From NCBI GenBank assembly GCA_030614245.1, contig JAUWKK010000019.1, positions 1 to 16,668 of the forward strand: DNA of 16,668 nucleotides, given 5' to 3'. How positions within the stretch are numbered: the first letter of the stretch is position 1; the number at the start of each line of letters is the position of its first letter. Below are positions 14,942-16,668 of the stretch, one piece after another. This DNA is from Planctomycetota bacterium (lineage in GTDB: Bacteria > Planctomycetota > PUPC01 > JABMSA01 > JAUWKK01). Below the pieces are notes generated by a model. That model had not been told where the DNA came from and made no database searches. It worked only from the letters and a program-made list of their open reading frames with translations. The translations under genes and the position numbers were made by a program.

Positions 14942-14988
14942 TCACTCTTCTCTGTGTTTATCCGCGGTTTCACAAGTCAAGTGCCGAA

Positions 14989-15939
14989 TCACTCTTGTTC
15001 CTGCCGGCTCCTGTGCCGTTCATACGCCTCGACCACTTCCTGCACCAGCCGATGGCGGACGATATCGACGCGTTCGAGGTGGATGACCTCGATGCCACGA
15101 ACACCACTGAGAATCTTGATCGATTCGATCAGGCCGGATTTCTCGTCGGCCGGCAGATCGGTCTGCGTCACGTCACCGGTAATCACGGCCTTCGAGCCCA
15201 GCCCCAGCCGCGTCAGGAACATCATCATCTGGGACGGGGTCGTATTCTGAGCTTCGTCAAGAATAATGAACGAGTTATTCAAAGTTCGCCCGCGCATGAA
15301 AGCCAGCGGCACTATGTCGATCACATCGCGGTCAAGATAGCGCTGCACCTGCGCAAAATCCATCATGTCATGAAGCGCGTCATACAACGGCCGCAGGTAC
15401 GGATTTACCTTCTCGCGGAGGTCGCCCGGGAGAAACCCCAGGCGCTCGCCGGCTTCCACTGCCGGCCGCGCCAGTATTATGCGCCGCACGTCACCGGCGC
15501 GCAATGCCGAAAGCGCCATCGCTACGGCAAGATACGTCTTGCCGGTGCCCGACGGCCCGACGCTGAAGACGATATCGTTATTGCATACCGCACGGACATA
15601 TCGCTCCTGGCCCGGCGACTTCGGCACTATCAGCCGGATTTTGTAAAACACGCGAAGACGGGTCCCCCCGTCGGCGTCGCCGAAACGCTGCATCTGCGTG
15701 ATGATGCCGTCGCCGACGTCGGCATCGAGAGGTTCCTTGTTCTCTATGCGCTCCTGGAGCTTGCGCAAGACTTTCGCAGCATGTTTGGCCCGCTCGGGGT
15801 CGCCGTCGACGAGCACCTCGGAATCGCGCACGATCACCGCAACGCCGAATGCCTCCCGAAGCCGCCTCAGCGTCCGGTCGTTAGGCCCGAATACCGCCGC
15901 AGCATCTTCCTTGCTCGAAAAATGGACCACCTTGCTCAA
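14989..15939 (-). CDS. phoH: PhoH-family ATPase
   Basis: This 316-residue protein begins with a KH-like segment (about 35-65), followed by the PhoH ATPase domain. Walker A is GPSGTGKT at 128-135. RPAVEAGERLGFLPGD at 158-173 is the family hallmark. Walker B is FIILDEAQNT at 224-233, with GDVTQTDLP at 255-263 as the sensor region. PhoH-like proteins are cytosolic ATPases probably linked to RNA remodelling, and their frequent partner YbeY lies in the same operon. The start is TTG at 15939, with AGAGGG 6 bases before it. It lies 59 bases after the cdsA stop. Confidence 0.92.
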   Translation of the reverse strand: MSKVVHFSSKEDAAAVFGPNDRTLRRLREAFGVAVIVRDSEVLVDGDPERAKHAAKVLRKLQERIENKEPLDADVGDGIITQMQRFGDADGGTRLRVFYKIRLIVPKSPGQERYVRAVCNNDIVFSVGPSGTGKTYLAVAMALSALRAGDVRRIILARPAVEAGERLGFLPGDLREKVNPYLRPLYDALHDMMDFAQVQRYLDRDVIDIVPLAFMRGRTLNNSFIILDEAQNTTPSQMMMFLTRLGLGSKAVITGDVTQTDLPADEKSGLIESIKILSGVRGIEVIHLERVDIVRHRLVQEVVEAYERHRSRQEQE

Positions 15940-15998
15940 TGTATCCCTCTTGCACGGTTCGGCACCGCAGGTGGAAGGCCTGCGCGCGCGGTTAAAGG

Positions 15999-16668
15999 CT
16001 ACAGCGGTAGTCTATCCAATGCCTGCGCGGCTATGGCGCCCGCGGGCAGGCTGTATATCAGCGAGTCCATCAGGTCCAGCATCCCGCCGAATGCCGACAT
16101 GAACGATGCTGAATCCTTGAGTGCAGCCGAACGCTTGAGAGCAGATTCTATCAGATCGCCGAGCTGCGCGGTGATCGAGAGCACCGTCCCCACCGCAATC
16201 GCAGCGACCGGCGCCGCGCCCGCTACGAGCACGCCCAGCAGCACGCTTGCCCCAAGGGTCGCAACCAGCGATGCTATTGCCCCCTCGATGGTCTTCTTGG
16301 GGCTCGTCGCAGGCGCGAGCTTGTGCCGGCCGATCAGATTCCCGAGCGTACAAGCGGCCATATCGCCGATCTTAACAGAAGCCAGCAGCCACAGCACAAG
16401 CCGCCAGGCGTCGGGGCCCTGCCGAGCGACTATCGCCAGAAAAACCGACATCGGCAGAGCCAGGTAAACCAGGCCCATCAGAGTCGCGGCGGTGTCGTTG
16501 AAGGACGTCTCCGCCCGCAGACGCGAGCGAATGCTCATCACAAACACCGCGAAGGTCGCTGCAAGCATCGCAATGCTGGCATACTCCGATGCATATTCGG
16601 GATCGAGCTTGCCGGCGAACCGCGCCACTATCCACGGCCAGTTCAGCACGGCTATGCCTGCGACGAAG
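15999..16668 (-). CDS. cdsA: Phosphatidate cytidylyltransferase, 5' end beyond the window
   Basis: The frame is open to the right window edge, so the N-terminal helices are missing: 222 residues are visible against about 270 for the family. Several transmembrane segments remain. The CdsA signature is readable as SALKRSAALKDSASFMSAF then GGMLDLMD near the C-terminus, with the conserved K-R, K-D and final Asp. The usual His before GG is Phe, and the Arg of D-R-x-D is Leu. The enzyme converts phosphatidate and CTP to CDP-diacylglycerol in the inner membrane. A GTG at 16649 is an in-frame codon but is probably not the start, because upstream codons continue a hydrophobic segment. It is the first visible gene of the minus-strand operon. 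Confidence 0.85.
   Translation of the reverse strand, partial: FVAGIAVLNWPWIVARFAGKLDPEYASEYASIAMLAATFAVFVMSIRSRLRAETSFNDTAATLMGLVYLALPMSVFLAIVARQGPDAWRLVLWLLASVKIGDMAACTLGNLIGRHKLAPATSPKKTIEGAIASLVATLGASVLLGVLVAGAAPVAAIAVGTVLSITAQLGDLIESALKRSAALKDSASFMSAFGGMLDLMDSLIYSLPAGAIAAQALDRLPL

Noticed and set aside
14926..16467. A 513-codon open frame on the plus strand
   Set aside because: It is antisense to phoH and cdsA, both of which have clear family motifs. The protein has no recognisable domain; GC-rich codon bias opens the opposite strand.

Overview
The window reads as a piece of a bacterial chromosome, probably from an environmental, Gram-negative-type lineage. Almost all genes lie on the minus strand; only the PHP-domain gene is on plus. 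Secreted glycan hydrolases, a TIM-barrel sugar isomerase, a PHP phosphoesterase, and many short palindromic intergenic repeats together suggest Planctomycetota (Phycisphaerae-like) or a neighbouring lineage such as Armatimonadota. That placement is an inference from gene content and repeat style, not a proven assignment. No rRNA, tRNA, CRISPR array, transposase or integrase was found.

Left part (1-4620). A two-gene, minus-strand carbohydrate locus holds a secreted GH127-type beta-L-arabinofuranosidase (2003-4072) followed by a secreted sialidase with an N-terminal lectin-like domain (269-1948). A possible new minus-strand gene starts at 65 and runs off the left edge. Upstream of the GH127 gene, a 547-base stretch holds a candidate promoter, a 41-codon gene remnant whose tail resembles the end of the sialidase, and a block of palindromic repeats.

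Middle (4620-8510). A magnesium channel/transporter gene of the MgtE family (5336-6718) is followed 23 bases later by a family 2 glycosyltransferase (4620-5312). Upstream is a small lipoprotein with two DnaJ-like CxxCxGxG motifs. A divergent intergenic region with an inverted repeat separates it from the plus-strand PHP-domain gene (7539-8414). That gene has a good sigma70-type promoter and ends at a perfect 14-bp stem-loop.

Accessory island (8629-9537). Two short minus-strand genes, each with a strong ribosome binding site, encode a 64-residue coiled-coil protein and a GIY-YIG-like nuclease whose two halves are split by about 55 residues. An isomerase of the xylose isomerase-like TIM-barrel type follows (9724-10686).

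Right part (10982-16668). A housekeeping operon on the minus strand runs cdsA (cut by the window edge), phoH, a 7TM-HD phosphodiesterase, ybeY, and a CorC/HlyC-type CBS protein. phoH-HD-ybeY-corC is a widely conserved order linked to ribosome/RNA maturation, c-di-AMP turnover and envelope metal homeostasis. Here it is interrupted after the HD gene by tandem short repeats and a 129-residue protein of unknown function, and after phoH by an imperfect inverted repeat. Three of its genes (phoH, ybeY, corC) start with TTG. Two strong hairpins lie just past the end of corC and probably close the transcript.
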